Source: JAJFFW01 sp965263375 (GTDB lineage: Bacteria; Pseudomonadota; Alphaproteobacteria; Caulobacterales; Parvularculaceae). From it: a stretch of DNA of 64,000 nt. The position numbers were made by a program, and so were the translations under genes. The notes below the pieces were generated by a model that worked only from the letters and a program-made list of their open reading frames with translations, was not told the origin of the DNA and did no database searches. The stretch lies in NCBI GenBank assembly GCA_965263375.1, contig OZ253669.1, positions 620,001 to 684,000 of the forward strand, read 5' to 3'. Of this stretch, positions 39,464 through 48,074 are shown one piece after another (position 1 is the first letter of the stretch; each line of letters begins with the position of its first letter).

Positions 39464-39982
39464 GGTAAGTGCGTGGAAGAAATAGTCGTGACTGCAACAC
39501 CTACCCAAAAGCCAAAGTCAGATCCCACGCCAGATTATCCGTTTACTGGAAACCTCTTGGAGCGTCTTTATGGTGATTTTGGAGAAGTGGAAGCAATTTT
39601 TCGGCAGCAAGAAGAGGATTTGCGACGGCAACAGATCGATGAGTGTATTTCAAAATATGACGGTTATACGGCTGGGTTGAGCGGAGCCACACTAATTGCA
39701 GCAGGCGGCAACTATTTGGCAACACGTGGAAAATTTTCTGGCGCAACACCAAATACATCGCCTGCTTCTAAGTTTGGTCGGTATCTAGATGGGCTAACAA
39801 ATAATGCTGCCAGGATGCCACCTGGAAATAATTCGCTTACATTCTCTATGCGAAATGGTGTAAATATTGGCAGAGCCAGGACGGTTGGTGCATTTGCAGG
39901 GCGTACTGTTCCAGTCGCGGGTTGGGGATTGCTTATCAGTGGAGCAGGGATTGTAGCCGGTTGTAATGCCACAGTTAACTAG
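39053..39982 (+). pseudogene. Orphan Rhs C-terminal cassette 2 with a different tip
   Basis: The piece starts inside the Rhs core (YGVPGGANQGRFQYTGQAW) and has no start of its own; the frame runs back into the IS256 end. After the same DPSGL border and GGNNSNNSSGPFLRFGDFGIG linker, the tip diverges. It contains an EEIVVTATPTQKPK spacer, a charged helix (IFRQQEEDLRRQQIDECISKY) and a C-terminal glycine-rich hydrophobic tail (TVPVAGWGLLISGAGIVAGC). The tail could insert in a membrane or be the last piece of a longer toxin. No nuclease motif is seen. It is followed 13 bases later by a DUF1493-like gene. Confidence 0.75.
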
Positions 39983-39995
39983 GGGTGAGCCGAGA

Positions 39996-40352
39996 ATGAA
40001 TAATATCAGCGAGAAAATTTGTTCATATATAAAAGTCGAATATATGAATAACGGAATTGAAGTGAAGCCTGAGCATACATTAACAAAAGATTTAGGCTTA
40101 CATGGTGATCATGGCGTCCATTTTATCGAGGATTTTGCAAAAGCGTTTCGTATTAGTTTTGCGGAAATGACCATAACAAGACATTTCGCATGCAAAAATT
40201 CTTTTGCAGCTATCTCTGAAGCAATTGGCAATATAATTAAAGGTAAAAAACCTTTCTCCGATGACTTAATTGATCTTAAAGTCTCGGATCTAATTGCTGC
40301 AGTGGAACAGGGGGAGTGGTCCGATAAAATATTGGAGGCCAGAATTAATTAG
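39996..40352 (+). CDS. DUF1493-like (acyl-carrier-fold) protein, likely immunity for tip 2
   Basis: A 118-residue protein whose front half (EHTLTKDLGLHGDHGVHFIEDFAKAFRI, then MTITRHF) follows the DUF1493 pattern. That family has an acyl-carrier-like fold without the usual phosphopantetheine serine site. DUF1493 genes are frequent next to Rhs and other polymorphic toxins as immunity genes. It begins 13 bases after the second Rhs stop, which supports the pairing. The IS1182 element starts about 60 bases after it. Confidence 0.65.
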   Translation: MNNISEKICSYIKVEYMNNGIEVKPEHTLTKDLGLHGDHGVHFIEDFAKAFRISFAEMTITRHFACKNSFAAISEAIGNIIKGKKPFSDDLIDLKVSDLIAAVEQGEWSDKILEARIN

Positions 40353-40412
40353 GAATAAGCTCCTGGGACAATAAGCAGTTATCCATTATCTATCAGGCAA
40401 ATTCCTAATATT

Positions 40413-42003
40413 GGCCGAGGCTGTGTGAAAACACCGAAGCAGTTCAAGGTTTCTGCGGTTAATGCAGGAGGCTTGGATGAAGCGGTTTATCGAGGGTGCA
40501 TCACGCAATCAGGGTGGTTTGTTTCCAGCGCATCTTGATGATTTCATTGATGAAGATAACCCGATCCGCGCCGTTGATGTGTTTGTCGATTTGCTGGATC
40601 TGCGCGCACTTGGTTTTACAGCTGTCGATCCGCGTGCAACTGGCCGACCTGGCTACCATCCATCAGTTCTCCTGAAGCTTTATATTTATGGTTATCTCAA
40701 TCGCATTCCCTCAAGCCGACGGCTTGAACGTGAAGCGGGCCGCAATGTCGAGTTGATGTGGCTGACGGGGCGTCTTGCGCCCGATTACAAGACCATCGCC
40801 GACTTTCGCAAGGATTATGGGTCTGCAATTCAGCTTGTGTGTGCTCAGTTCACAGTGCTGTGCCGTGATCTTGGCCTTTTTGAGCACGGGTTGGTTGCTA
40901 TCGACGGCAGCAAGTTCAAAGCCGTCAACAGCCGGGACAACAATTTTACACGAACCAAAATCGCCAAACGCATTGAGCAGGCGGAGACACATATTAAACG
41001 CTACCTGACGGCGCTCGAACGCGTTGATCGACAAGCCGGTGATGGGGGCGATGATTTTGCGGAAAGCAAGACCACGCATCTTAAAGAAAAAATAGAAAAA
41101 CTGCGCAAACGGATTGAACGCCTGCATGAGATGGACAAGCAAGTGGAAGCTGCGCCAGACAAACAAGTGTCGCTTACTGATCCTGACGCCCGCGCTATGG
41201 CGACCGCGGGGAATGGAACAAATGTTGTCGGCTATAATGTTCAGATAGCGGTCGATGCGGAACATCACCTGATCCTCGCTCACGACGTCAGCAATATCGG
41301 CAGCGACCGGGCGTATCTGACACCTATGGGACATGCCGCCCTGCAAGCGAGCAGGTGCGCGAAGGTTAAAGTTTTCGCGGATCGGGGTTACTACAGCCGC
41401 GATGAAGTCCGCGCATGCAAGGGAACAGGCATTGTGCCTTACATTCCCAAAAGTGAAACCTCAGGGGCTTTCAAACACGGCCGGTTCGCCATTCAAGACT
41501 TCCGCTACGACGCAGCACATGATCATTATATCTGCCCGGCTGGCCAGCACCTAACTAAGGGGAAAGTGCGTTCAGACCGTGCGCCAGATGCTGAAACAGA
41601 TCACTACCGCAACCTCACTGCTTGCGGCGACTGCCCGCTCAAATCGCGATGCACGCCGGACAAAGTCAAAAGGGTCAAACGATGGATCCATGAAGACGTG
41701 CTCGACGCCATGCAAGAACGACTTGATCAAATGCCAAACGCTATGAAAATCCGTAGACAAACAGCCGAACACCCCTTCGGAACCATAAAGGCATGGATGG
41801 GCTCGACACACTTCCTGACCAAAACACTGAAAAACGTGAAAACGGAGACAAGCCTTCAGGTCCTAGCCTACAATCTAAAACGTATGATTTCAATCTTCGG
41901 CGTCAGACCGCTAATCAAGGTGATGATCGCTTGAAAGGAATAAATACGCCAGTCAGAAACTCAGCAAATAGCCGTGACGGCGCGTTTTCACACAGCCTCG
42001 GCC
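40413..42003 (+). mobile_element. IS1182-family insertion sequence, apparently complete
   Basis: Perfect 20-base terminal inverted repeats (GGCCGAGGCTGTGTGAAAAC at 40413-40432 and its complement at 41984-42003) flank one transposase gene. I could not find a convincing target duplication outside the repeats. Confidence 0.9.
40477..41934 (+). CDS. IS1182-family transposase
   Basis: A 485-residue transposase. It has the N-terminal DUF772-type domain (GGLFPAHLDDFIDEDNPIRAVD, then GRPGYHPSVLLKLYIYGYLNRIPSSRRLEREA) and the DDE-type core: Asp in GLVAIDGSKFKAVNSRDNN and Asp in KVFADRGYYSRDE. The C-terminal segment is AEHPFGTIKAWMGSTHFLTK. The central region has a coiled coil (HLKEKIEKLRKRIERLHEMD). 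GGAGG lies just before the ATG at 40477. The frame is intact, so it may be active. Confidence 0.93.
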   Translation: MKRFIEGASRNQGGLFPAHLDDFIDEDNPIRAVDVFVDLLDLRALGFTAVDPRATGRPGYHPSVLLKLYIYGYLNRIPSSRRLEREAGRNVELMWLTGRLAPDYKTIADFRKDYGSAIQLVCAQFTVLCRDLGLFEHGLVAIDGSKFKAVNSRDNNFTRTKIAKRIEQAETHIKRYLTALERVDRQAGDGGDDFAESKTTHLKEKIEKLRKRIERLHEMDKQVEAAPDKQVSLTDPDARAMATAGNGTNVVGYNVQIAVDAEHHLILAHDVSNIGSDRAYLTPMGHAALQASRCAKVKVFADRGYYSRDEVRACKGTGIVPYIPKSETSGAFKHGRFAIQDFRYDAAHDHYICPAGQHLTKGKVRSDRAPDAETDHYRNLTACGDCPLKSRCTPDKVKRVKRWIHEDVLDAMQERLDQMPNAMKIRRQTAEHPFGTIKAWMGSTHFLTKTLKNVKTETSLQVLAYNLKRMISIFGVRPLIKVMIA

Positions 42004-42035
42004 CATCCCAGCAGTCTTATAATTTCTAAATATTT

Positions 42036-42164
42036 ATGATGAGGATGAGTAAGATATCGTATGAAAAAAGCGTCTTTAGCATCTTGCTCATTTATGTGGC
42101 TTTCGTATTTTACTCGCTTGAAAAATATGGTGCAATTGATGTAGGAGCTGATCTAGGAAATTGA
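42036..42164 (+). CDS. Small single-span membrane protein or N-terminal half of a frameshifted gene
   Basis: A 42-residue frame (MMRMSKISYEKS start) with one hydrophobic segment (VFSILLIYVAFVFYSL). It begins only 33 bases outside the IS1182 end. The next frame (42196-42441) continues in membrane-protein style with a +1 offset, so the pair could be one broken gene. Function is unknown. Confidence 0.35.
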   Translation: MMRMSKISYEKSVFSILLIYVAFVFYSLEKYGAIDVGADLGN

Positions 42165-42195
42165 CCTTCCTAGGTCAGCCCCTAATCTAATTATT

Positions 42196-42441
42196 TTGCC
42201 AGCTTTTATCGATACAGATCAATTTCCAATTGGATCGAAAATGCGGATAGCGACAGGAATATTGAGTTTTTTCTTTTTAGCAATCATGGCAGTTTATTTG
42301 CTAGATATGCTTGAAAGCGTTGACCTGATAAATTTTCACGAAATTGTGCCTTTAAGTTTGTTCGGTGTTTTATGGGGTGCACTGGGGATAGCGATAATAT
42401 TGCCGATGCATAACGCGTGGCAGGAAAAAGAAAAAGATTAA
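42196..42441 (+). CDS. Small membrane protein of unknown function
   Basis: Up to 81 residues with two hydrophobic segments (ATGILSFFFLAIMAVYLLDML and IVPLSLFGVLWGALGIAIILP) and a charged tail. The longer form needs TTG at 42196; an ATG at 42241 gives 66 residues. The frame is open upstream back to about 42156 without a stop, which supports a lost or shifted N-terminus. No family is recognised. It sits between IS1182 and an IS66 remnant in AT-rich DNA. Confidence 0.45.
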   Translation: MPAFIDTDQFPIGSKMRIATGILSFFFLAIMAVYLLDMLESVDLINFHEIVPLSLFGVLWGALGIAIILPMHNAWQEKEKD

Positions 42442-42496
42442 AAAAAATCAGCATCCTGTAAAAAACATTGTTCCATAATCTAGGATATAATTATCG

Positions 42497-42874
42497 TTGG
42501 ATTTCGGCCACTTGCTGAAAAGCATGATTATGGATGGTGGCATTGAGAAAGCAGCGATTGTCGCTGAATCATTCCGGCCAGAATATTCTGTGAGTTTTGT
42601 AGCCCGCCGTCATGGCGTCTCGCCTTCGCAGTTATTCGCGTGGCGTAAAGCGGCGCGTGAAAAATTCCCTGATGACGCCGAAAAGGCGATGACATTCTTG
42701 CCTGTGGAGATTGCAGATGCTGCCGCGCCAAAGGCTGAGTTGGCAAGGAGTACGCCTGGAAACAGTCCGCCTGACCGCCTTGAAATCGTGTTTGCCAATG
42801 GACGACGGTTATTTGTTGCGGGCGATATTGATCCGAAACGGCTATCGCGCCTGGTTGGAGCAATTGACGCGTGA
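42497..42874 (+). CDS. tnpA: IS66 accessory protein TnpA
   Basis: A 125-residue IS66 OrfA with an HTH (EYSVSFVARRHGVSPSQLFAWRKAAREK) and the C-terminal strand pattern RLEIVFANGRRLFVAGDIDPKRLSRLVGAI. The apparent start is TTG at 42497; an ATG at 42524 is possible. Its stop overlaps the tnpB start (GTGA). The gene itself is intact, but the element is defective. Confidence 0.88.
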   Translation: MDFGHLLKSMIMDGGIEKAAIVAESFRPEYSVSFVARRHGVSPSQLFAWRKAAREKFPDDAEKAMTFLPVEIADAAAPKAELARSTPGNSPPDRLEIVFANGRRLFVAGDIDPKRLSRLVGAIDA

Positions 42875-42980
42875 GCCTCACGCTGCCGCCTGGAACGAAG
42901 GTGTGGCTTGCCGCCGGTGTCACCGATATGCGCCGTGGTTTCGATGGGCTGTCGGCGCAGGTGCAGACGGTTTTGCAGCA
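42871..42980 (+). pseudogene. IS66 tnpB, N-terminal fragment
   Basis: The first 36 codons (LPPGTKVWLAAGVTDMRRGF, DGLSAQVQTVLQ) are standard IS66 TnpB. Homology stops at about 42976, where tnpC coding sequence in another frame begins. Confidence 0.85.
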
Positions 42981-43436
42981 TACGCCATTGAAAAGGACAT
43001 ACGCGGATCACCGCCTGAGGCTCGTGTTTCGATCAGGCAAGAGCGCGCAAAGCTGCTATTCGAAGAGCTGCAGGAATGGTTCGAAGCCAAACTCACCGGG
43101 CTTCCCGGAAGATCGGCGCTGGCCGGCGCCATCCGCTATGCCATCTCGCGGATGAAACGCATGGGGCCTTATCTCGACAACGGCATTTGCGAGTTGGACA
43201 ACAACACGGCCGAACGTTCCGTGAGAGGAATAGCGCTCGGGCGGAAAAATTATATGTTTGTCGGATCAGATACTGGCGGAGAACGCGCCGCTGCGATCTA
43301 CTCCCTCATCGAGACTGCCAAACTCAATGGCGTCAACCCGCAGGCATGGCTCACTGATGTTCTGACCCGCATCGCTGATCACCCGATCAACAAAATCGAC
43401 GAACTGTTGCCCTGGAAATTTGAACCGGCAAGCTGA
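42981..43436 (+). pseudogene. IS66 transposase TnpC, C-terminal fragment
   Basis: About 150 C-terminal residues of the DDE transposase remain: AIEKDIRGSPPEAR, RYAISRMKRMGPYLDNGICELDNNTAERSVR, ALGRKNYMFVGSDTGGERAA and YSLIETAKLNGVNP. The last catalytic Glu region (NNTAERSVR) is present, but the first two Asp residues are deleted. The frame is open upstream only by chance through tnpA and tnpB sequence. Confidence 0.88.
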
Positions 43437-43460
43437 CAGCGGTCTTGGCCGAACGGTTAC

Positions 43461-43556
43461 CGATGATCTGCTCTTCCGTGAATCTCGACTTGCGCATTGT
43501 CCGCAACTTATGACGGACTCTCCTTTCAAATGAGGGACCAATCGGAGCGCAGGTCA
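43461..43556 (-). mobile_element. IS3-family end fragment with the first codons of orfA
   Basis: Read on the minus strand from 43556, a typical IS3 end (TGACCTGCGCTCCGAT) leads to GAAAGGAGAG and an ATG at 43498 encoding MRKSRFTEEQII, the standard start of an IS3 OrfA. It is cut off exactly at the IS66 right end, so IS66 inserted into, or recombined with, an older IS3 element. Confidence 0.8.
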
Positions 43557-43580
43557 TTGCATGCGCAGCTTTGGTACGTT

Positions 43581-45140
43581 CTACTGAGGAGTTTGGGTTC
43601 CGAGAATCTGGCGAAGACCGAACAAACTACCAATATTAAATGCAAACCACCACCCAATTTGACTGAGCGTATTTGACGGCGCGTTATCTAGCAAATTTTG
43701 TTTATCGAGTTTAACAGTTGGCCAAATTTCCCAGAGAGACGGAAAAATTAACCTAAGACCAGCAGGCAGAATGACAATAAATATAAAAACGAAGAATGCC
43801 CCTACAAACGCAAAGTAGAGCTTAGGATAGGATTTTGATTGATCTGCGATTGTATTTATTTGCAACGAGTGAAATTTTTTTCCTAAAAATACAGATATGA
43901 ATAAAAGATAGAATGTTAGAATAAACGAAATAGTGATAATGCTGCTCGACACAAGAGCAATTGAAACTATTATCATTGATCCGTTCTTTGTGTCTGCTGT
44001 GAACCACTCAGCATATGCTTGCAGCAGCGATTTCAAAGCAGAAATAAAGCCTACCTCCGAGTTAATATGAAGCAAAAAGGGGAATTGTCCGCCCACGATG
44101 CTATCAAAATAATAAAATAGGGAAAATGTTAATAGTATAAAAAAAACTGTCGCGATCAAATCTATACTACCAAAGCCGAACAGCGCCGTTGCGTTTTTAT
44201 ACTGAATAACTTTCTTCAGTAGAAAGACCGAAAAAAATACAGACACGATGTCAGTTAGTGAATCTATCACAACGATTGAGACGCCACTAATGTGATCTAA
44301 CCATTGGACGGTAAGAACAGCTCCGGCCAAAACACCCAAAGCTGCCCATTGCGCTACTCTGTTGGCCTTATTGGTAAGAAATTCTCTCGCAAAAACGAAA
44401 GGTGCCAGAATAGCGCCTGTGGCAACAGCAACCGCTCCAGCAAAATTATCTGTACGACCAGTTGCGATAACTATCGTAAAGACTACAACTACGAACAAAA
44501 CCAATAGTAGTAGTACATCATCAGTTTTTTTCGAGGAAAAATGTACCCAAGTCATGGCCAATATGGCACTTGGGACTGTCAGCAAACCAGCACTTACTTC
44601 TGTAATTCGGTCCTCAAATGCCGATGCGAAAACAGCAAGGACTATCAATAAGAAAGTTGACATGGCTATTGTGATACAAGTTCTGTCTCTCGGTGGACCG
44701 TTGCGTAACGCCTCATTTTGGTAAATTTTCCCCACCATGAATGCTGTAAATGCAAATGCACAAGCTGAGAAAAATGCCCAAAATAGTGCCGCGGGAAGCC
44801 CGTTCCCCAATGGATAAATGTAGAAAAAACTACACCACGAAAGACTAAGCGTCAGGATTCTCCTGATTCGGTCGTAAACAGTGTTGTTGGGGCCAACGAG
44901 GAGTATTTGATCCCAAATATTTTTGAAGCTCAATGCAAAGTGCTCGATCCATTTAGACTGGCTTTTGATTTCAAGCACTTGGTCAGTTGCGACTCTAGTG
45001 GGCTGATGCATGCAAATAAGAGCAAACAATGCTAGTAGTACCTGATGCCAAGCAGCTACCAACAGTTCGAGTGGTATGTTGATCATTACCGTCCCCCAAA
45101 GTATTAGCGTTAAGTTTAGAAACGCAAACCAATTCAGCAA
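43581..45140 (-). CDS. Polytopic membrane protein of unknown function
   Basis: A 519-residue protein with about 12 predicted membrane segments (for example VLLLLVLFVVVVFTIVIATG and IDLIATVFFILLTFSLFYYF). Short cytosolic loops contain charged patches (EIKSQSKWIEHFALSFKNIWD). I do not recognise a family. The sequence is AT-rich compared with the flanking catabolic genes and has no co-directed partner. The first codon is TTG at 45140; the frame is open to 45170 without ATG, and an internal ATG at 45086 is the first normal start. The N-terminus may therefore be clipped. Confidence 0.6.
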   Translation of the reverse strand: MLNWFAFLNLTLILWGTVMINIPLELLVAAWHQVLLALFALICMHQPTRVATDQVLEIKSQSKWIEHFALSFKNIWDQILLVGPNNTVYDRIRRILTLSLSWCSFFYIYPLGNGLPAALFWAFFSACAFAFTAFMVGKIYQNEALRNGPPRDRTCITIAMSTFLLIVLAVFASAFEDRITEVSAGLLTVPSAILAMTWVHFSSKKTDDVLLLLVLFVVVVFTIVIATGRTDNFAGAVAVATGAILAPFVFAREFLTNKANRVAQWAALGVLAGAVLTVQWLDHISGVSIVVIDSLTDIVSVFFSVFLLKKVIQYKNATALFGFGSIDLIATVFFILLTFSLFYYFDSIVGGQFPFLLHINSEVGFISALKSLLQAYAEWFTADTKNGSMIIVSIALVSSSIITISFILTFYLLFISVFLGKKFHSLQINTIADQSKSYPKLYFAFVGAFFVFIFIVILPAGLRLIFPSLWEIWPTVKLDKQNLLDNAPSNTLSQIGWWFAFNIGSLFGLRQILGTQTPQ

Positions 45141-45315
45141 TAACTGATTGAGCTCGTCTATAAAATCCCTTTGTTGTCATTCGCAGGCCGGATACTGTCC
45201 GTCATCAAAAAACTTGGGACCGTTGATCGCATTCAGTAACGGAGTCTTTTGCTCATCTGTTGTTTCAATTTAAGCAGCGGCTTTGCGGTGTTGCAAGCGC
45301 CGTTGTTCGAATGTT

Positions 45316-46242
45316 TTACGTTTGATCCTTTCCCTTTTCAGTAAGATGGTCTGACCGCGCCATATCGGCGGCCGCCAAGTTTTCTTCAAGATGCGGGATG
45401 GATGTCGTTCCCGGAATGACATGCATGTGCGGCGCTTTCTGCAGCACCCAAGCAAGAGCGAGTTGCGCTGGCATGCAGCCGGCTTCTTTGGCGATCTGCC
45501 GGAAAAGGGGCAGGAGCTTTGCGTTTTTTTCGAAATGCGGCGACTGGAAGCGAGGCATGCCCCGGCGGATGTCCTTTTCGGCAAAATGTTCAGGATCAAG
45601 ATCGGCAGCCAAAAAGCCACGAGCGACAGGAGAGAACGCCACAAAGGCGGCGCCAAGCTCCGCACAGGCTTCGATTACGGCAATTTCAGCGTTGCGAGAC
45701 CACAGAGAATATTCCGATTGAACTGCGGCGATAGGATGAACCTTATGTGCCTTGCGTAAAGTATCGGCGGAAACTTCGGACAAACCGATGGAGCCGACTT
45801 TGCCAGTTTCGACGAGCCGCGCCATTTCGCCGACGCTATCTTCTATGGGAATGTTGTTCAGTTTATCATAGCGATGCAGATACCAAAGATCGATCCGGTC
45901 GGTATGAAGGCGGCGAAGTGAGTCATCCAGCGTCTTGCGGATGGCTTCCGGCTGGCCATCGATGACGCGTTTGTCGTCGACGCCTTGCATGCCGCATTTG
46001 CTGGCCAGCATAATATCGTCGCGATAAGGCTTCAGCGCTGGGCCGACAAGCTCCTCATTCTTTCCGAAACCGTAAAGCGCTGCGGTGTCGAAATGATCAA
46101 CTCCAAGTTCGATCGCCTTGTGCAAGAGTTTCACGCTGTCCTCCGGCGAGGGAGGGTGACCATAGGCATGGCTTAAATTCATGCAACCGAGGCCAATGGG
46201 ATTGACGGCCTGTCCTGCAATTCGGCGTTTTTTCAACATCAC
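45316..46242 (-). CDS. Aldo/keto reductase
   Basis: A 308-residue AKR barrel. The catalytic Asp-Tyr-Lys-His set is seen in DHFDTAALYG, LASKCGMQG and LWYLHRYD. The NADPH pocket is at the end (HVIPGTTSIPHLEENLAAADM). It is the last gene of the leftward protocatechuate operon and overlaps the ligC stop by four bases (ATGA). The substrate is unknown. A role in reducing an aldehyde intermediate or side product of ring cleavage is plausible, but not needed for the known pathway. Confidence 0.85.
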   Translation of the reverse strand: MMLKKRRIAGQAVNPIGLGCMNLSHAYGHPPSPEDSVKLLHKAIELGVDHFDTAALYGFGKNEELVGPALKPYRDDIMLASKCGMQGVDDKRVIDGQPEAIRKTLDDSLRRLHTDRIDLWYLHRYDKLNNIPIEDSVGEMARLVETGKVGSIGLSEVSADTLRKAHKVHPIAAVQSEYSLWSRNAEIAVIEACAELGAAFVAFSPVARGFLAADLDPEHFAEKDIRRGMPRFQSPHFEKNAKLLPLFRQIAKEAGCMPAQLALAWVLQKAPHMHVIPGTTSIPHLEENLAAADMARSDHLTEKGKDQT

Positions 46243-47198
46243 AATTCGCCTTGCGCCTTCAGTTTTTCTTCAAGATCATAGAGCGTCTTGTAGCAGGGAA
46301 GAACCTTGCCGACGCTGGAATTGGGTTCGCGGCCTTGCTTGATGGCTGCAAAGAATTCGCGGTCCTGAAGTTCTATTCCGTTCATGGAAACATCAACCTT
46401 CGAAACGTCTATGGGCTCTTCTTTACCATTCACGAGGTCATCGTAACGGGCAATGTATGTTCCGTTGTCGCAGATATAACGGAAGAAGGTGCCAAGCGGT
46501 CCGTCATTGTTGAAGGACAAGGACAGGGTTAGCACTTTCCCCTTCTCGGACAGGAGCTGGATCGACATGTCCATCGCAATGCCGAGCTCCGGATGGATCG
46601 GCCCTTGTACGGCATTGGCGACAACGACATTCTCTCCGGTTTGGTACTGGAACAGATCAATCGTATGCGCTGCATGGTGCCATAGAAGATGGTCGGTCCA
46701 TGATCGCGGCTCGCCCTTCGCATTCATGTTCTTACGGCGGAAGAAATAAGTTTGAACGTCCATCTGCTGAATGGAGAGGTCGCCCTTTGTAATTTTTTTT
46801 TGCACCCACTGGTGAGAGGGATTGAACCTGCGCGTATGGCCGACCATGCAGACAAGGCCGGTTTCCTGTTGCTTGTTCATCACGGCTTCAGCGTCGGTCC
46901 ATGAATCGGCGAGGGGGATTTCCACCTGCACATGTTTTCCTGCATCCATGCACTGGATAGCCTGTTCCGCATGCATCTGGGTCGGAGTGCACAGGATGAC
47001 CGCGTCTACGCCAGGCTGTTCGAGCGCTTCGGCGAGATCAGTGCAGGCATGGGGGACGCCATAATCCTGAGCGACTTTCTGGGTCGGCTCCAGTCTGCGA
47101 CCGACGATGGAGGCAACTTCCACGCCGTTGATATTTTTGATGCCATCGAGATGTTTGAGGCCGAAGGCGCCTGCCCCGGCGAGCACAAATTTTGTCAT
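46239..47198 (-). CDS. ligC: 4-carboxy-2-hydroxymuconate-6-semialdehyde dehydrogenase
   Basis: LigC oxidises the hemiacetal form of the LigAB ring-opening product to 2-pyrone-4,6-dicarboxylate with NADP. The 319-residue product is a Gfo/Idh/MocA-type dehydrogenase, as LigC is. It has the Rossmann motif LAGAGAFGLKHLDGI and the motif VQVEIPLADS in place of the usual EKP. Then come GHTRRFNPSHQWV and a C-terminal alpha/beta domain (WTDHLLWHHAAHTIDLFQYQTG). It sits directly after ligB, in the order expected for this pathway. The combination of fold, motif variant and neighbours makes the call strong. Confidence 0.92.
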   Translation of the reverse strand: MTKFVLAGAGAFGLKHLDGIKNINGVEVASIVGRRLEPTQKVAQDYGVPHACTDLAEALEQPGVDAVILCTPTQMHAEQAIQCMDAGKHVQVEIPLADSWTDAEAVMNKQQETGLVCMVGHTRRFNPSHQWVQKKITKGDLSIQQMDVQTYFFRRKNMNAKGEPRSWTDHLLWHHAAHTIDLFQYQTGENVVVANAVQGPIHPELGIAMDMSIQLLSEKGKVLTLSLSFNNDGPLGTFFRYICDNGTYIARYDDLVNGKEEPIDVSKVDVSMNGIELQDREFFAAIKQGREPNSSVGKVLPCYKTLYDLEEKLKAQGEL

Positions 47199-47221
47199 TT
47201 CGCTCCATTCTTTCTCTGTAT

Positions 47222-48070
47222 TTATTCAGCTGGTTCGAGCACGATATGGCCGAGCGCTGTGTTCGACGCGGCCACATGATAGTGGCGATAGAGCTCATCC
47301 GCTTTTTCGCCCATTGCGCCGCGCATGATCAACCACATCACAAGTTCGATGCCTTCGGAGCCCGCTTCACGCAGATATTCGATGTGCGGCAGTTTGCGAA
47401 GGCGTTCGGGATTGGCTGTCAGATCATCAAGAAACGCTGTGTCCCAATCTTTGTTGATGAGGCCGGCGCGCATGCCTTGAAGCTGGTGGCTCATGCCGCC
47501 TGTTCCCCAGACCTGTACTTTCAGATCTTCAGGATAGCTCTCCACGGCGTCGCGGATCGCACGCCCAAGATTGTAACAGCGATTGCCTGACGGTGCCGGA
47601 TAGGTGACGACGTTCACCGCGAGTGGAATGATTTTGCTGGGCCATTCCTTCACATCGCCGAACATCAATGACAAGGGGACTGAAAGTCCGTGGTCAACAT
47701 CCATCTTGTTGATGATGGTCATGTCAAATTCATCAAGAATGCAGCTCTGTGCGATATGCCACGCCAAGTCTGCATGATTCTTTACCACCGGCACGGGACG
47801 CGGGCCCCAGCCTTCGTCGGCTGGCTGGAATTCATCCGCACAGCCGATTGCGAAGGTCGGGATGAGGTTCATGTCGAAGGCGCTGGCGTGGTCGTTATAG
47901 ACGAGGACCACGACATCCGGCTTGTTTTCCGGTTTCATGATCCAGTCTTTTGTCCACTCGAAACCAGCGAAGGCTGGTTTCCAATAGTCTTCTAAGGTTT
48001 TGCCAAGATCAATCGCTGCGCCGATGGCAGGAACGTGGCTGGACGTAATACCTGCGGTAATATGGGCCAT
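47222..48070 (-). CDS. ligB: Protocatechuate 4,5-dioxygenase beta subunit
   Basis: The catalytic subunit of the class III extradiol dioxygenase that opens protocatechuate between C4 and C5 with Fe(II) and O2. In the 282-residue product the iron ligands fall at exactly the LigAB positions known from Sphingobium: His12 (SSHVPAIG), His61 (YNDHASAF) and Glu242 (SEGIELVM). The catalytic base is His195 (GGMSHQLQG). All four are intact, so the enzyme should be active. It lies four bases after ligA on the same strand, as expected for an obligate alpha-beta pair. Confidence 0.97.
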   Translation of the reverse strand: MAHITAGITSSHVPAIGAAIDLGKTLEDYWKPAFAGFEWTKDWIMKPENKPDVVVLVYNDHASAFDMNLIPTFAIGCADEFQPADEGWGPRPVPVVKNHADLAWHIAQSCILDEFDMTIINKMDVDHGLSVPLSLMFGDVKEWPSKIIPLAVNVVTYPAPSGNRCYNLGRAIRDAVESYPEDLKVQVWGTGGMSHQLQGMRAGLINKDWDTAFLDDLTANPERLRKLPHIEYLREAGSEGIELVMWLIMRGAMGEKADELYRHYHVAASNTALGHIVLEPAE

Positions 48071-48074
48071 CAGA

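Larger units (their letters stand above)
42497..43460 (+). mobile_element. IS66-family element with a large internal deletion
   Basis: tnpA is whole, but tnpB joins tnpC after about 36 codons, so most of tnpB and two thirds of tnpC are gone. The right end, read inward, is GTAACCGTTCGGCCAAGACC at 43460, as expected for IS66 ends. I cannot find the matching left end near 42450-42500, so that side may be truncated too. Confidence 0.85.

Noticed and set aside
40395..42020. Target-site duplication for the IS1182 element
   Set aside because: No matching bases were found on the two sides beyond chance.
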